Assembly (NCBI RefSeq): GCF_000384415.1
Contig: NZ_ARVU01000001.1
Location: 2,170,001-2,234,000 of the forward strand
Length of the DNA: 64,000 bases
DNA from: Cycloclasticus pugetii PS-1
GTDB lineage: Bacteria; Pseudomonadota; Gammaproteobacteria; Methylococcales; Cycloclasticaceae
Direction: 5' to 3'
The stretch's first letter is position 1. Each line of letters starts with the position of its first letter. Below, piece by piece: positions 47,256-58,439 of this stretch. The notes under the pieces were generated by a model, which was not told where the DNA came from, ran no database searches, and was given only the letters and a program-made list of their open reading frames with translations. The position numbers and the translations under genes are program-made.

Positions 47256-47917
47256 ACAAACTAAAAGGTTTTTTAACCGTCGGGCTCTTCGCCTTTGCAT
47301 TAACAATTAGCTCATTTGCAAGCGCTGAAGACTTAAACCCTCCTCAACAAGTCATCCAAGAAACATCTGACCTGTTACACGACATCCTTCAAAAGGATAA
47401 AAGTAAACTCGATGACCTTGATTATGTTTTTCAGTTGGTCAACGAAGTACTTGAACCTCGTGTTGATTTAAATAAAATTTCTAGACTTGTTTTAGGTAAA
47501 CACTGGCGTAAAGCAAGCGAAGAGCAAAAAACCTCATTCCAAAAAGAGTTCAAGGGCTTATTGGTAAATACTTACGCCACTGCCTTTAAAGAATTTGATG
47601 AATGGACCATACATTTCATACCAATGACCTTCGACCCAACAGACACAAGGCTAATGGTTAAAACTGAAATTATTCAACCTTCTCGTCCACCCGTTGCTGT
47701 TAATTACCGAATGGCCCTTAACAAAGCTGGCGAATGGAAAGCGTATGATGTGATCATCGAAGGGATTAGCATGGTAACTAATTACAAAGCGAGCTTTTCT
47801 AAAACCATCAAAAGCGCCGGTGGACTCGATCAAGTTATTCAACAATTAGCCGAAAAAAACAAGTTATCAGAAACAGACAGCCAACTTGTTCGAGAAGAAA
47901 CGAGCAACAAGTCTTAA
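47252..47917 (+). CDS. MlaC/Ttg2D-like phospholipid-binding periplasmic protein
   Basis: 221 residues. Signal peptide ends around ASA (about 1-25). PF05494 features: QQVIQETSDLLHDIL near the N-terminus, VNEVLEPRVDLNKISRLVLGKHWRKAS, and WKAYDVIIEGISMVTNYKASF near the C-terminus. MlaC carries phospholipids between the outer-membrane MlaA and inner-membrane MlaFEDB. None of those partners is nearby, so this is an isolated copy, either the main MlaC or a paralogue. ACAGGA with 8-base spacing precedes the ATG. Confidence 0.9.
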   Translation: MNKLKGFLTVGLFAFALTISSFASAEDLNPPQQVIQETSDLLHDILQKDKSKLDDLDYVFQLVNEVLEPRVDLNKISRLVLGKHWRKASEEQKTSFQKEFKGLLVNTYATAFKEFDEWTIHFIPMTFDPTDTRLMVKTEIIQPSRPPVAVNYRMALNKAGEWKAYDVIIEGISMVTNYKASFSKTIKSAGGLDQVIQQLAEKNKLSETDSQLVREETSNKS

Positions 47918-47929
47918 TAACAGCTCTGT

Positions 47930-48856
<927 letters not shown>

Positions 48857-48861
48857 TTAGG

Positions 48862-49416
48862 TTAACGTAATTGCTTATTTAAAAAGGGGTCGATGATTCG
48901 GCTGGGATTCAAAAAGCCACCTACTTGGCCACTTATTGTATAAACATTTTTCGACAAAAACTTTAGACGCGCTTGATACGCCGTTCTTACTGCCTCACAA
49001 CCCGACATGTTAGCACTAGTAGACACAATCGCTGTACCAGCTAACTGGCACAGCTCTTTAGCTAGGCCATGCTGTGTCAAACGAACCGCTATATTACTCC
49101 GCCCACCTGTCAACCATGCTGGCACCGATGTTTTTGCAGGCAGTAACCAAGTTGTTGGCTCCGATACCTGGCCCTTTATTTTTGACATAAGGTCATCAGA
49201 TAAAGGCTGCACATAAGGTTCAAGTTGACAAAAATCAGATGCGATAAGAATCAAGCCTTTACTAACCGATCGCCCTTTTAAATCTAACAGTCGATAAACT
49301 GCCCCTTCGTTCAATGGGTCGCAGCCTAACCCAAACACGGCCTCTGTTGGGTAGGCTACAAGACCACCGGCTTGAAGTTGAGCAACAAACCGTTTTTTTT
49401 GCCAAACTGATGGCAC
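48862..49416 (-). CDS. tsaC: Threonylcarbamoyl-AMP synthase TsaC
   Basis: 184 residues from a GTG at 49416 (E. coli 190). The upstream open frame runs into purE, so I chose the GTG 7 bases after the purE stop, with AAGGGT about 10 bases before it. The protein then begins near the conserved AYPTEAVFGLGCDP. Later STSANMSG matches the YrdC/Sua5 fold. Makes threonylcarbamoyl-AMP for the tRNA t6A modification. Confidence 0.93.
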   Translation of the reverse strand: MPSVWQKKRFVAQLQAGGLVAYPTEAVFGLGCDPLNEGAVYRLLDLKGRSVSKGLILIASDFCQLEPYVQPLSDDLMSKIKGQVSEPTTWLLPAKTSVPAWLTGGRSNIAVRLTQHGLAKELCQLAGTAIVSTSANMSGCEAVRTAYQARLKFLSKNVYTISGQVGGFLNPSRIIDPFLNKQLR

Positions 49417-49423
49417 AACCGGA

Positions 49424-49942
49424 TTACCCTTGTTGAAGCTTTTCTTGCAGGGCTTGGTTTTTCTTAATAACAGCTTCGCCTGACGCTTTTCTATCTGCAC
49501 GTACTCGTTGTGCAACGCCCTCATCAAACAAGCCGATAATTTGAGCGGCAAGATAAGCCGCATTTTTTGCACCCGGCTTACCAATCGCTACACTAGCAAC
49601 AGGGATACCTGCTGGCATTTGTACGGTCGACAATAATGCATCTTGCCCTTGTAAAGAACCCGCATCAAGCGGCACACCAATAACAGGCTTAACGGTATTA
49701 GCCGCCACTGCTCCTGCTAAATGAGCAGCCAGACCTGCTGCTGCAATAAAGACCGCGCAACCTCTCTTATCGGCATCGGTAACGTAGGCATGTGTTTCTA
49801 CTGGCGTTCTATGTGCTGAGGTCACTCTCACCTCATATGGTATGTCTAATCCTTTTAATACATCCAGTGTTGCCTGCATAACAGGAAAGTCAGAGTCAGA
49901 GCCCATTAAAACGGCTACAAATGTTTTATTATCTTGCATCAT
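49424..49942 (-). CDS. purE: N5-carboxyaminoimidazole ribonucleotide mutase PurE
   Basis: 172 residues. MGSDSDFPVM (phosphate/substrate loop), SAHRTP and AAGLAAHLAG are the class I PurE motifs. Purine biosynthesis step. PurK, its usual partner, is not in the window. 15 bases after topA. Confidence 0.97.
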   Translation of the reverse strand: MMQDNKTFVAVLMGSDSDFPVMQATLDVLKGLDIPYEVRVTSAHRTPVETHAYVTDADKRGCAVFIAAAGLAAHLAGAVAANTVKPVIGVPLDAGSLQGQDALLSTVQMPAGIPVASVAIGKPGAKNAAYLAAQIIGLFDEGVAQRVRADRKASGEAVIKKNQALQEKLQQG

Positions 49943-49957
49943 TTACCTTTTAATTTA

Positions 49958-52249
49958 TTAAGTTTTAGCCATTTCTTCGCATGGCGTTACGTAGGAACAT
50001 TCTTGTTGTGGACAGACTTTTTCAGTGCCACGTCTTTTAGTTGTTTTTAATGTCAAAATAGGCCAATTACAATTTGGGCATGGCTCATTAATCGGCTCAT
50101 TCCATAATGCATATTTACACTTAGGATAATTAGAGCACGAGTAGAATATTTTACCCTTTCGAGATTTACGTTCAAGTATTGTTCCCTTTTTACAATCAGG
50201 ACAAACAACATTCGTGTCTTTTGGTTTCTCCAAAGGTTCCATATGCTTACAATCTGGGTAAGCACTACAACCTATAAATTTGCCATATCGACCGGTGCGA
50301 ATAATTAAATTAGATTCACACTTTGGGCATTTTCTCCCTTCAACAACTTCAGGCTCTGCAGAAGCGGCATCATCATTCAAGTTACGCGTATAACTGCATT
50401 CGGGGTAATCCGTACAGCCAATAAACCGTCCATTTCTACCCAAGCGAATCGATAGCTGTTTACCGCACTCTGGACACTTTTCCTCCAGCGCCTCTTGCGT
50501 AACATCGCTACGTTGAACACTGACTTCCTTATCATCAATCAGTGTTTTAAATGGCTGCCAAAACGTCTTCATTAATGGCAACCACTGCATTTCACCTCTT
50601 GAAACGGCATCCAGGCCATCTTCTAATTTAGCGGTGAAGTCATAATCCACATAATTCGTAAAATGCTGCGTTAAAAATTTATTTACAATTCGCCCAACAT
50701 CAGTCGGATAAAAGCGTTTCGTTTCTAGCTCTACATAGTCGCGATTTTGTAATGTTGAAATAATCGATGCATAGGTCGATGGCCGGCCAATTCCATGCTC
50801 TTCAAGCGCTTTAACTAGGCTTGCCTCACCATAACGAGGGGGCGGTTCAGTAAAATGTTGGTTCGCTATCACCTCTTGCAAATCAACTAGCGCACCTTCT
50901 TCCAGAGGTGGTAACATTTTTTCCTTATTGTCATCATCCTCTTTACTGTCATCTTTACCTTCAAGATACACTGACATGAAACCGGGTTTATTTACCGTTG
51001 AACCTGTGGCCCGAAAAACATAGCCCTTGCCGCAGGTTAGGTCTGCACTCACCCCATCAATCAACGCATGAACCATTTGGCTGGCCACCACGCGTTTCCA
51101 GATCAATAAATAGAGTTTATATTGGTCATTCGACAACGACCCTCTAATTTCATCAGGAATCCTTGCTGCTGAGCTTGGACGAATAGCCTCATGGGCTTCT
51201 TGAGCATTTTTTGATTTAGTTTTGTAAACCGGCGCTTGTTTAGGTAGATTCTCTTTACCATAACGCAATTCAATCAATTGACGAATTTCATCAACCGCTT
51301 CAGCCGCTAAGTTCACCGAATCTGTTCGCATATACGTTATCAGACCAATTGATTCTGAACCGATGGTTACCCCTTCATAAAGCTGCTGAGCAATCTGCAT
51401 GGTCTTTTTAGTTGTAAAACCTAACTTTCTAGATGCTTCTTGCTGAAGTGTGGAGGTTGTAAAGGGGGCGGCTGGGTTACGTTTACGCTGTTTTTTTTGT
51501 AGCTTTTTAACCAATAATTTATTGGCGGCAACAGCCACAATATCGTCTTTTATTTTATTCGCATCCGCCGCGTTTTCGACACTAAACTGGGTCAGCTTTT
51601 CGCCATCCACATGTGTTAGCTTGGCTTTAAAAGATTGGTTAGCCGCCTTAGTTGCCGCTTCAATACTCCAATATTCACGACTATTGAAAGCTTCTATTTC
51701 TAATTCACGTTCAACAATTAATCTTAACGCTGGGCTTTGAACCCGCCCAGCAGATAAGCCGCGTCTGATTTTTTTCCATAACAACGGCGACAAATTAAAA
51801 CCAACCAAATAATCGAGTGCGCGTCTAGCTTGCTGCGCATCAACCATATCCATTGATAATTCACGCGGCTCCTGTATCGCTTTTTGAATTGATTTTTTAG
51901 TAATCTCATGAAAAACCACTCGATGTACCGGCTTATCTTTGAGCAGTTTTTTTTCCTTTAATAACTCAGAAACATGCCATGAAATGGCCTCACCCTCTCT
52001 ATCCGGGTCGGTTGCAAGATAAAGCTCATCGGCTTTTTTCATCGCCTTTGTAATCGCCTGCACATGACGCTGATTCCTTTCGACCAAAGAATACTTCATC
52101 GCAAAATCATGGTCCGGGTCTACCGCGCCCTCCTTCGGAACCAAGTCCCTCACGTGGCCATATGACGCTAGAACAGTAAATCCTTTGCCTAAATATTTTT
52201 CAATGGTTTTTGCTTTTGCTGGCGATTCAACAATGACAAGAGCTGACAT
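49958..52249 (-). CDS. topA: DNA topoisomerase I
   Basis: 763 residues (E. coli 865; shorter because the C-terminal extension is trimmed). Type IA enzyme that relaxes negative supercoils. VIVESPAKAKTIEKYLG (Toprim), DPDREGEA, and the active tyrosine in IGLITYMRTDS. At least three C4 zinc modules follow (CPECGK...CTDYPEC, CPKCES...CSAYPDC, CPDCKK...CSNYPKC), plus a fourth cysteine pair region. Confidence 0.98.
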   Translation of the reverse strand: MSALVIVESPAKAKTIEKYLGKGFTVLASYGHVRDLVPKEGAVDPDHDFAMKYSLVERNQRHVQAITKAMKKADELYLATDPDREGEAISWHVSELLKEKKLLKDKPVHRVVFHEITKKSIQKAIQEPRELSMDMVDAQQARRALDYLVGFNLSPLLWKKIRRGLSAGRVQSPALRLIVERELEIEAFNSREYWSIEAATKAANQSFKAKLTHVDGEKLTQFSVENAADANKIKDDIVAVAANKLLVKKLQKKQRKRNPAAPFTTSTLQQEASRKLGFTTKKTMQIAQQLYEGVTIGSESIGLITYMRTDSVNLAAEAVDEIRQLIELRYGKENLPKQAPVYKTKSKNAQEAHEAIRPSSAARIPDEIRGSLSNDQYKLYLLIWKRVVASQMVHALIDGVSADLTCGKGYVFRATGSTVNKPGFMSVYLEGKDDSKEDDDNKEKMLPPLEEGALVDLQEVIANQHFTEPPPRYGEASLVKALEEHGIGRPSTYASIISTLQNRDYVELETKRFYPTDVGRIVNKFLTQHFTNYVDYDFTAKLEDGLDAVSRGEMQWLPLMKTFWQPFKTLIDDKEVSVQRSDVTQEALEEKCPECGKQLSIRLGRNGRFIGCTDYPECSYTRNLNDDAASAEPEVVEGRKCPKCESNLIIRTGRYGKFIGCSAYPDCKHMEPLEKPKDTNVVCPDCKKGTILERKSRKGKIFYSCSNYPKCKYALWNEPINEPCPNCNWPILTLKTTKRRGTEKVCPQQECSYVTPCEEMAKT

Positions 52250-52257
52250 AATAAGAC

Positions 52258-52734
52258 CTAATGAAGTTCGAATGGAGTATCGCCGTAAACCAGCTCCTCC
52301 ATTTGTGAATAATGACCTTCCATGCCAGATTGACTAAACAGCACCATTAACGCGACCCACTTCACATGATCTACAGAAAGAAGCGCATCACCCAAGGCCA
52401 TCGCTCTATCAATTATCAGCTCACGGCGTGTTAAGTCGATAATCCCTGTCTGCTCTAAAAACAACAAGAAGCCTTGCGCATCAACATCAAAACGTAATCG
52501 TTCTTCGGCTGAATAAACCCGGATCGCACTTTGACCAACATAGTTCTCCATCACCTGCGATGGTTGAGTCGTTAACTCACCCATCCAATCAAAGGCTCGA
52601 TCAACATAGTTTTCTGTAAACCCTGCTTCCAGCAATTCAGTTTTTAACTTGCCTTGCTCAAGGGCCTTTTCATCGCCCGCATCAATATAATGCTCGAACA
52701 AATACACAAGTACTTCAAAAATAGTTTCTTTCAT
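52258..52734 (-). CDS. smg: Smg family protein (DUF494)
   Basis: 158 residues (E. coli Smg 157). The start MKETIFEVLVYLFEHYID and the helical ETNYVDRAFDWMGELT-like ENYVDRAFDWMGEL are characteristic. Function unknown; conserved between dprA and topA in gammaproteobacteria. 8 bases separate it from topA. Confidence 0.96.
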   Translation of the reverse strand: MKETIFEVLVYLFEHYIDAGDEKALEQGKLKTELLEAGFTENYVDRAFDWMGELTTQPSQVMENYVGQSAIRVYSAEERLRFDVDAQGFLLFLEQTGIIDLTRRELIIDRAMALGDALLSVDHVKWVALMVLFSQSGMEGHYSQMEELVYGDTPFELH

Positions 52735-52755
52735 TTATTTTAATTTTATCTCTAT

Positions 52756-53916
52756 TTATTCGGCTGAACACCGATAGAAAAGGCCTCCAGGCGCAGATGA
52801 CACTAAACCTTGAAGCTCCAATACCAGTAACATAGACGAAATCTCTTCGGCTGTAAAATTAGTTTCTGTTATTAGTTCATCTACGGAGGTGGGGTCAAAC
52901 GCAATTTTTTCAAGTAAAACAGCATAATCACCCGTTATTGATGTCTTATTCAACCTAAGCTCTTCGTTCTGCCCATCATCTTCATTGAGAGCCGCCAACG
53001 ATAAGTTACCTAACTCTTCAAGTACATCTTCAGCCGTTTCAACTAATTTAGCCCCTTGTCGGATCAAATGATGGCAGCCTTTTGCAAGCGGATTGTGAAT
53101 CGACCCGGGGATTGCAAACACTTCCCGGCCTTGCTCCATTGCATGTTTTGCTGTTATCAAGGTTCCACTCTTTATCGCCGCCTCAACCACCAAAACACCC
53201 AAGCTTAAGCCGCTAATAATTCTATTCCTTCTCGGAAAATAACCCGGTTTTGGTTGTGTGCCAATTGGAAATTCCGACACCAACGCACCAGATTTAATAA
53301 TTTCTTCAGCCAACGGCTTGTGACCAGCGGGGTAAACCCTATCGAGCCCTGTAGCAGCGACAGCGATTGTTTTTCCGCCGGCCTCTAAAACACCTTCATG
53401 CGCCGCTTGATCAACGCCTAATGCTAAACCACTCGTTACTGTTAAGCCAAAGGTGGCAAAGCTTTTTGAAAATGCATGCGCTGTTTTCATGGCCATTGGT
53501 GAAGGGTTTCTTGTTCCTACCATGGCTATTTGCAAAGATCCTAACAAGCTACGATTACCACGAATAAATAAAATAGGCGGCGGGTCTGGAATTTCTTTAA
53601 GCAAAAGCGGGTAATCTTCATCGTACCAACACATAAGGTGACAATCTTCACGTTTGAGCCAGTTTAAATCTGGCTCAATTTCACGCTCATCCAGGTTTTT
53701 TATTTGCTGAATAACCGCTGAAGAAAGCCCAGCCTGCTTGAGCGATGCTGCGGAGGCGCCAAGAACATTTTCCGGCGTACCAAAGACCTCCAATAACGAT
53801 AAATATGTTTTAGCACCAACGCCAGTAATTCGCCATAAAGCTAACCAAGGACGATAATCAGAAGCAAGAATGCTCGCTGAAGAAACTCGCCCGTCTTCCC
53901 CGTTAGAGCTATCCAA
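52756..53916 (-). CDS. dprA: DNA-processing protein DprA/Smf
   Basis: 386 residues. Rossmann-like domain (about 110-320): GNRSLLGSLQIAMVGTRNPSP, SGLALGVDQAAHEG, NRIISGLSLGVLVVEAAIKSGTLITA. N-terminal helical domain and C-terminal winged-helix (about 325-386). Loads RecA onto incoming single-stranded DNA in transformation; also present in non-competent species. 2 bases before the LysM gene stop. Confidence 0.95.
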   Translation of the reverse strand: MDSSNGEDGRVSSASILASDYRPWLALWRITGVGAKTYLSLLEVFGTPENVLGASAASLKQAGLSSAVIQQIKNLDEREIEPDLNWLKREDCHLMCWYDEDYPLLLKEIPDPPPILFIRGNRSLLGSLQIAMVGTRNPSPMAMKTAHAFSKSFATFGLTVTSGLALGVDQAAHEGVLEAGGKTIAVAATGLDRVYPAGHKPLAEEIIKSGALVSEFPIGTQPKPGYFPRRNRIISGLSLGVLVVEAAIKSGTLITAKHAMEQGREVFAIPGSIHNPLAKGCHHLIRQGAKLVETAEDVLEELGNLSLAALNEDDGQNEELRLNKTSITGDYAVLLEKIAFDPTSVDELITETNFTAEEISSMLLVLELQGLVSSAPGGLFYRCSAE

Positions 53917-53918
53917 TA

Positions 53919-54941
53919 CTAAGGGGTATGAACAACATCGTGGCGGTGTATCACGCGAGAGCTTTCCATCACGAGACCATAGCTGACTCGGTCAAACACC
54001 CTAAATACCATTAACACGCCGGCCTTTTCATCCGGTAACGTCACTTCTGCGCCACCACCAGCAATGATGTCTCTAACCGTTTCGCCTGCTCGATCAATTT
54101 GTAACACATGACCCACTTCAACGCCGTCTTGTTCGCCACGGTCAATCACCACAACATCATATTTTGCTACTTTCGACACACCATCAACGATTCCAACAAT
54201 TTGCCCTCTAATATTGCTCTTTGGCGCATGAGGGAAGTAGTTTTGAACAATCGGTCCTTCGATAGCCGGTAATAAACGATCACCTTTTCGTACTTCACGC
54301 GTTGATTTAGACAACATCACAGTCGCTGGGTCTCCTTTCAGCTCTACCGTCGACTCTGCAATATAGACCGCCTCGAAACCCAATGACTCCCCAGTTTCTC
54401 CATCCAAATATTCTTCGCCTTGTCGCACAATAATGTAGCCATCGGCTATGCCGTCTTGAAATGAACGGACATACGCTTTGTAGCCCGGACTTCCGAGAAT
54501 ATGCTCATCATCAAATGCCACGACATAAGGCGCAGACTCATACTCCTCTTGCGTCATCACTCTTGGACTATTTAAAAAGGGTGCAATGGCATCAATCGGT
54601 ATTGCAGGAATGGCATCCGCTAAACTAGAACGCCGAATTGAGGGTGATAATTTCCCATCACCTCTTTTTAAAGTCAACCTTGGCACGCCATCTACAAAAG
54701 ACAACTCAATAATATCGCCGGGGTAAATTAAGTGTGGGTTCGCAATTTGATCATTCGCTTGCCATATATCTGGCCAACGCCATGGCGTTTGTAGGAAACG
54801 TGCAGAAATACCCCAAAGTGTATCTCCTTTTACAACCACGTAGCGATCCGGGTGTGATGGGTTCAGCTTAATATCGTTTGCCAGTACACTCCAACTCAAC
54901 AACACTCCAACCACTAACACTAATAATTTTTTCATGGCCAC
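53919..54941 (-). CDS. LysM-domain secreted protein
   Basis: 340 residues. Signal peptide (about 1-21, ending VLA), then LysM (about 33-80; VVVKGDTLWGISARFLQTPWRWPDIWQANDQ), followed by a beta-rich region of unknown fold. Homologues sit upstream of dprA in many gammaproteobacteria and are thought to bind peptidoglycan. The ATG at 54935 (two codons later) is an equally possible start. It diverges from def with 134 bases between starts. Confidence 0.93.
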   Translation of the reverse strand: MAMKKLLVLVVGVLLSWSVLANDIKLNPSHPDRYVVVKGDTLWGISARFLQTPWRWPDIWQANDQIANPHLIYPGDIIELSFVDGVPRLTLKRGDGKLSPSIRRSSLADAIPAIPIDAIAPFLNSPRVMTQEEYESAPYVVAFDDEHILGSPGYKAYVRSFQDGIADGYIIVRQGEEYLDGETGESLGFEAVYIAESTVELKGDPATVMLSKSTREVRKGDRLLPAIEGPIVQNYFPHAPKSNIRGQIVGIVDGVSKVAKYDVVVIDRGEQDGVEVGHVLQIDRAGETVRDIIAGGGAEVTLPDEKAGVLMVFRVFDRVSYGLVMESSRVIHRHDVVHTP

Positions 54942-55075
54942 GATCTTCCTTTTATTGGCGATTTAATAACATTCTAAGTCTAGCTTAAAATATTGACTAT
55001 TCAAAGTTTAACCTAAATTCGTTAGAATTCACTCTAAACAATTGGCCACCGTCGCATATTTCACCCCCTTCCAAT

Positions 55076-55606
55076 ATGACAAAATTAAATATTCTGCATT
55101 TTCCTGACAAACGGCTACGAACAAAAGCCACCGATATCACCGTCTTTGATGACGAATTGAGGCAATTTATTCGCGATATGTTTGAAACCATGTACGCAGC
55201 GCCCGGTATTGGACTTGCCGCAACGCAGGTGAATTACCATAAACGCCTCATTGTCATTGACGTCTCTGAAGATAAAAACGAACAGCTTTGCCTCATTAAC
55301 CCAGTTATCACTCATAAAGAAGGCATTGAAGTAATGCAAGAAGGCTGTCTATCGGTCCCTGGATTTTATGAAGACGTAGAAAGAGCAGAGTCAGTAACGA
55401 TTAGCGCTCAAGATGAACATGGCAAGCCTTTCGAGCTAACAGCTGACGATTTATTGGCCGTATGCATTCAACATGAAATAGATCATTTAGACGGAAAATT
55501 ATTTGTCGATTACCTGTCTCCTTTAAAACGCAATCGCATTCGAAAGAAGCTAGTGCGAATGGATAAAGAACGAGCCGAACAAACAACTCAATCCAACTCG
55601 CTATAG
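55076..55606 (+). CDS. def: Peptide deformylase
   Basis: 176 residues (E. coli 169). Removes the formyl group from nascent proteins. [17 protein letters not shown] and QHEIDHLDG supply the metal cysteine and histidines. Starts the def-fmt-rsmB series. Confidence 0.98.
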   Translation: MTKLNILHFPDKRLRTKATDITVFDDELRQFIRDMFETMYAAPGIGLAATQVNYHKRLIVIDVSEDKNEQLCLINPVITHKEGIEVMQEGCLSVPGFYEDVERAESVTISAQDEHGKPFELTADDLLAVCIQHEIDHLDGKLFVDYLSPLKRNRIRKKLVRMDKERAEQTTQSNSL

Positions 55607-55619
55607 CTGGCCTTTAAAC

Positions 55620-56543
55620 ATGAACATTATATTTGCAGGCACGCCTGATTTTTCGGTGCCAACGCTTCAAGCGCTTATAGCTAGTCAGCATCATGTCTGC
55701 GCTGTTTATACACAACCAGACCGACCGGCCGGCCGGGGACGAAAAGTTCAACTTAGCCCCGTCAAACAATGCGCATTGGACGCTAATATACCCATTGAAC
55801 AGCCCGTTAACTTCAAATCAGCAGCATCGATAACAACGCTAGAACAGTATCAGGCAGACCTTATGATTGTTGTCGCCTACGGTATTATTTTGCCAGACCT
55901 TGTCTTGAATACACCCAAATTTGGCTGCATTAACATCCATGCCTCCTTATTGCCTCGCTGGCGCGGCGCCGCACCTATTCAACGTGCTATTTTATCGGGC
56001 GATAAAGAAACCGGCATTACCTTAATGCAAATGGATACCGGCCTCGACACCGGAGATATGTTGTCAAAAACTGTTCTCCCTATTCAGCCCGAGGACACTT
56101 CCAGCAGCCTCCACAATAAATTATCGACCTTAGGCGCCAACGCCTTAATAGATTTACTGCCCCTCGTTGACGCACAACAACTTAGCCCGAGCCGCCAAAA
56201 CAACAATGAAGCGACCTATGCTCACAAACTCAGTAAGCAAGAAGCCCTGATAGATTGGAGCAAGCCAGCTGCTGACGTTCAACGCAGCATTCAAGGTTAC
56301 AACCCATGGCCGGTAGCCCACACGCTTCTCAACAACAAACCCTTACGCATTTGGCAGGCAACCGTCACCCAACTTCCCACTTCCGGGCAGCCAGGAGAGG
56401 TTAACACTGAGAAAAATAAATTATTTGTTGCCTGTGGCGATTACTTCATTGAAGTTAACGAGCTTCAACCTGCTAATAAACGGCGCATGTCCGCGTCCGA
56501 CTACCTATCTGCACATCACATCAACGCATTAACATTAGGCTAA
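55620..56543 (+). CDS. fmt: Methionyl-tRNA formyltransferase
   Basis: 307 residues (E. coli 315). FAGTPDFSVPTL at the N-terminus, then INIHASLLPRWRGAAPI with the catalytic site and the C-terminal tRNA-binding domain (about 205-307). 13 bases after def. Confidence 0.97.
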   Translation: MNIIFAGTPDFSVPTLQALIASQHHVCAVYTQPDRPAGRGRKVQLSPVKQCALDANIPIEQPVNFKSAASITTLEQYQADLMIVVAYGIILPDLVLNTPKFGCINIHASLLPRWRGAAPIQRAILSGDKETGITLMQMDTGLDTGDMLSKTVLPIQPEDTSSSLHNKLSTLGANALIDLLPLVDAQQLSPSRQNNNEATYAHKLSKQEALIDWSKPAADVQRSIQGYNPWPVAHTLLNNKPLRIWQATVTQLPTSGQPGEVNTEKNKLFVACGDYFIEVNELQPANKRRMSASDYLSAHHINALTLG

Positions 56544-56544
56544 G

Positions 56545-57861
56545 ATGAACGCAAAGAAAAACACTAGCCATTCTGCCCGGGAAACGGCTGTTCTTGTTAT
56601 ATGCGCCGTTATCCAACACGGCAAATCACTCACCGATGCCTTAAGTTTAAGTGAAAATTTAGAGCCTCGTGAAAAGGCATTCTGTCGAGAACTTTGCTAC
56701 GGCACTCTTCGTTGGCACAGTCGTCTCGATGCCATTCTCCACCTTTTATTGAAGAAACCCTTTAAAGCTAAAGACTTGGATATTACTGTACTGGCCTTAA
56801 TCGGCTTGTACCAAATTATTTATCTCAGCACACCTGACCACGCCGCCGTATCAGAGACTGTAAGCCAATGTAAACGTGGAAAAAAAAGCTGGGCGAACGG
56901 TGTGCTTAATGGCGTTTTACGCAACTTTTTACGCAACAGAGAATCACTTGAAAAAACCGTTGACGAACAACTTAACCAACGCTTCTCTCATCCAGATTGG
57001 CTCGTCAAAGAAATATCAAAAAGTTGGGGACAGCAAACTAAAAAAATTCTTGCCGCAAACAACCAGTACCCGCCCATGTCCATTCGGGTTAATCAAAAAA
57101 TAGTCACGCGAGACCACTATCTACAGCAATTAAGCGACAACGCTATTCACGCAACAAAAAACCCTTTCAACACAGTAGGTTTAACACTGGAAAAACCGGT
57201 CAATGTTGATCAACTGCCTGACTTCTGGCAGGGTGCCTCTTCAGTACAAGACGGCGCAGCTCAACTGGCGGCTGAACTGTTAGACATTAAAGGCGGACAA
57301 CGCATATTAGACGTCTGCGCAGCGCCAGGCGGTAAAGCAGCCCATATTTTAGAACAGGCCGCCGGCACCGTTTCTCTGCTAGCGCTTGATATTGATGAAA
57401 AGCGCAATCAACGTGTTCTAGAAAACCTTCAACGATTAAAGCTCAACGCTGAGGTCATGACCGTTGATGCACTAGAAGCCGACGAATGGTTTGATGAAAA
57501 ACCTTTTCAACGCATTCTACTAGATGCACCCTGCTCCGCTACAGGCGTAATCAGACGCCACCCCGACATTAAAATATTACGTCAACCATCCGACATTCCT
57601 GCTCTTATCGAACTACAAAGCAAGCTATTAAAAACCATCTGGCCCTTGCTCGATAAAAAGGGTGTGCTTTTATATGCAACCTGCTCTATATTATCAGCTG
57701 AAAACAGCCAACAAATATCTACTTTTCTGGCCGAACACCCTGATGCAAAAGAAATTAAAATAAATGCTGAATGGGGTCACACTTGTGAACATGGCCAGCA
57801 AATTTTACCGGGTGATAACAATATGGATGGTTTTTATTACGCATGTTTAACAAAAATCTAA
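56545..57861 (+). CDS. rsmB: 16S rRNA (cytosine-967-C5)-methyltransferase RsmB
   Basis: 438 residues (E. coli 429). NusB-like N-terminal domain (about 1-140) and SAM domain with DVCAAPGGKAAHILE. Catalytic cysteines are in DAPCSATG and ATCSI. Starts one base after the fmt stop. Confidence 0.97.
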   Translation: MNAKKNTSHSARETAVLVICAVIQHGKSLTDALSLSENLEPREKAFCRELCYGTLRWHSRLDAILHLLLKKPFKAKDLDITVLALIGLYQIIYLSTPDHAAVSETVSQCKRGKKSWANGVLNGVLRNFLRNRESLEKTVDEQLNQRFSHPDWLVKEISKSWGQQTKKILAANNQYPPMSIRVNQKIVTRDHYLQQLSDNAIHATKNPFNTVGLTLEKPVNVDQLPDFWQGASSVQDGAAQLAAELLDIKGGQRILDVCAAPGGKAAHILEQAAGTVSLLALDIDEKRNQRVLENLQRLKLNAEVMTVDALEADEWFDEKPFQRILLDAPCSATGVIRRHPDIKILRQPSDIPALIELQSKLLKTIWPLLDKKGVLLYATCSILSAENSQQISTFLAEHPDAKEIKINAEWGHTCEHGQQILPGDNNMDGFYYACLTKI

Positions 57862-58439
57862 TGCCGGCGATTCGCTTTTATTGTCGACTCTCCTTCTTCA
57901 TGCTTTTTTTTGCTTGCCTGCTATTACCAGCAAACCTACTGGCCGATGAAAAACCCAATATCACCATAAAAACAGCCACACTAACGCAGCAAGACAGCAC
58001 TTTTTTGCTCAACAGTCTTATAGTCTATAACCTCAGCGATGAAGCCATCGAAGCTTTGCACAACGGAGTCACTCTTACCTTCAACATTGACCTTTCAATC
58101 ACTGAACCTAGAAAATGGCTTTGGAACAAACACCATACAAACCTCACCCTACCCTATCAACTGAGATACCATACTTTAGCTAAAATCTATCAAGTCTCTG
58201 ATACCACCAATAATATACGACTTAACTTTTCCAGCCTTTCGGCAGCGCTTCACTCATTAGGCACACTGACTGACATCCCTATATACACATTAACAAACAG
58301 CCCTCACATTAATGCCAATGCTTCTTTAAACGCCTACCTAAATATTGAAGCATTACCACTTCCAATGCGCCCTTTAGCTTATATAACCCCTGGCTGGCAC
58401 TTACGTAGCAATACCTTTCAATGGCCACTAGCCCAGTAA
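57861..58439 (+). CDS. DUF4390 secreted protein
   Basis: 192 residues from the ATG at 57861, which overlaps the rsmB stop as TAATG. A start 6 codons earlier is possible. Signal peptide (about 1-28), then an all-beta region (NITIKTATLTQQDSTFLLN and others) typical of DUF4390, found between rsmB and ntrY. Unknown function. Overlaps ntrY by 19 bases. Confidence 0.88.
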   Translation: MPAIRFYCRLSFFMLFFACLLLPANLLADEKPNITIKTATLTQQDSTFLLNSLIVYNLSDEAIEALHNGVTLTFNIDLSITEPRKWLWNKHHTNLTLPYQLRYHTLAKIYQVSDTTNNIRLNFSSLSAALHSLGTLTDIPIYTLTNSPHINANASLNAYLNIEALPLPMRPLAYITPGWHLRSNTFQWPLAQ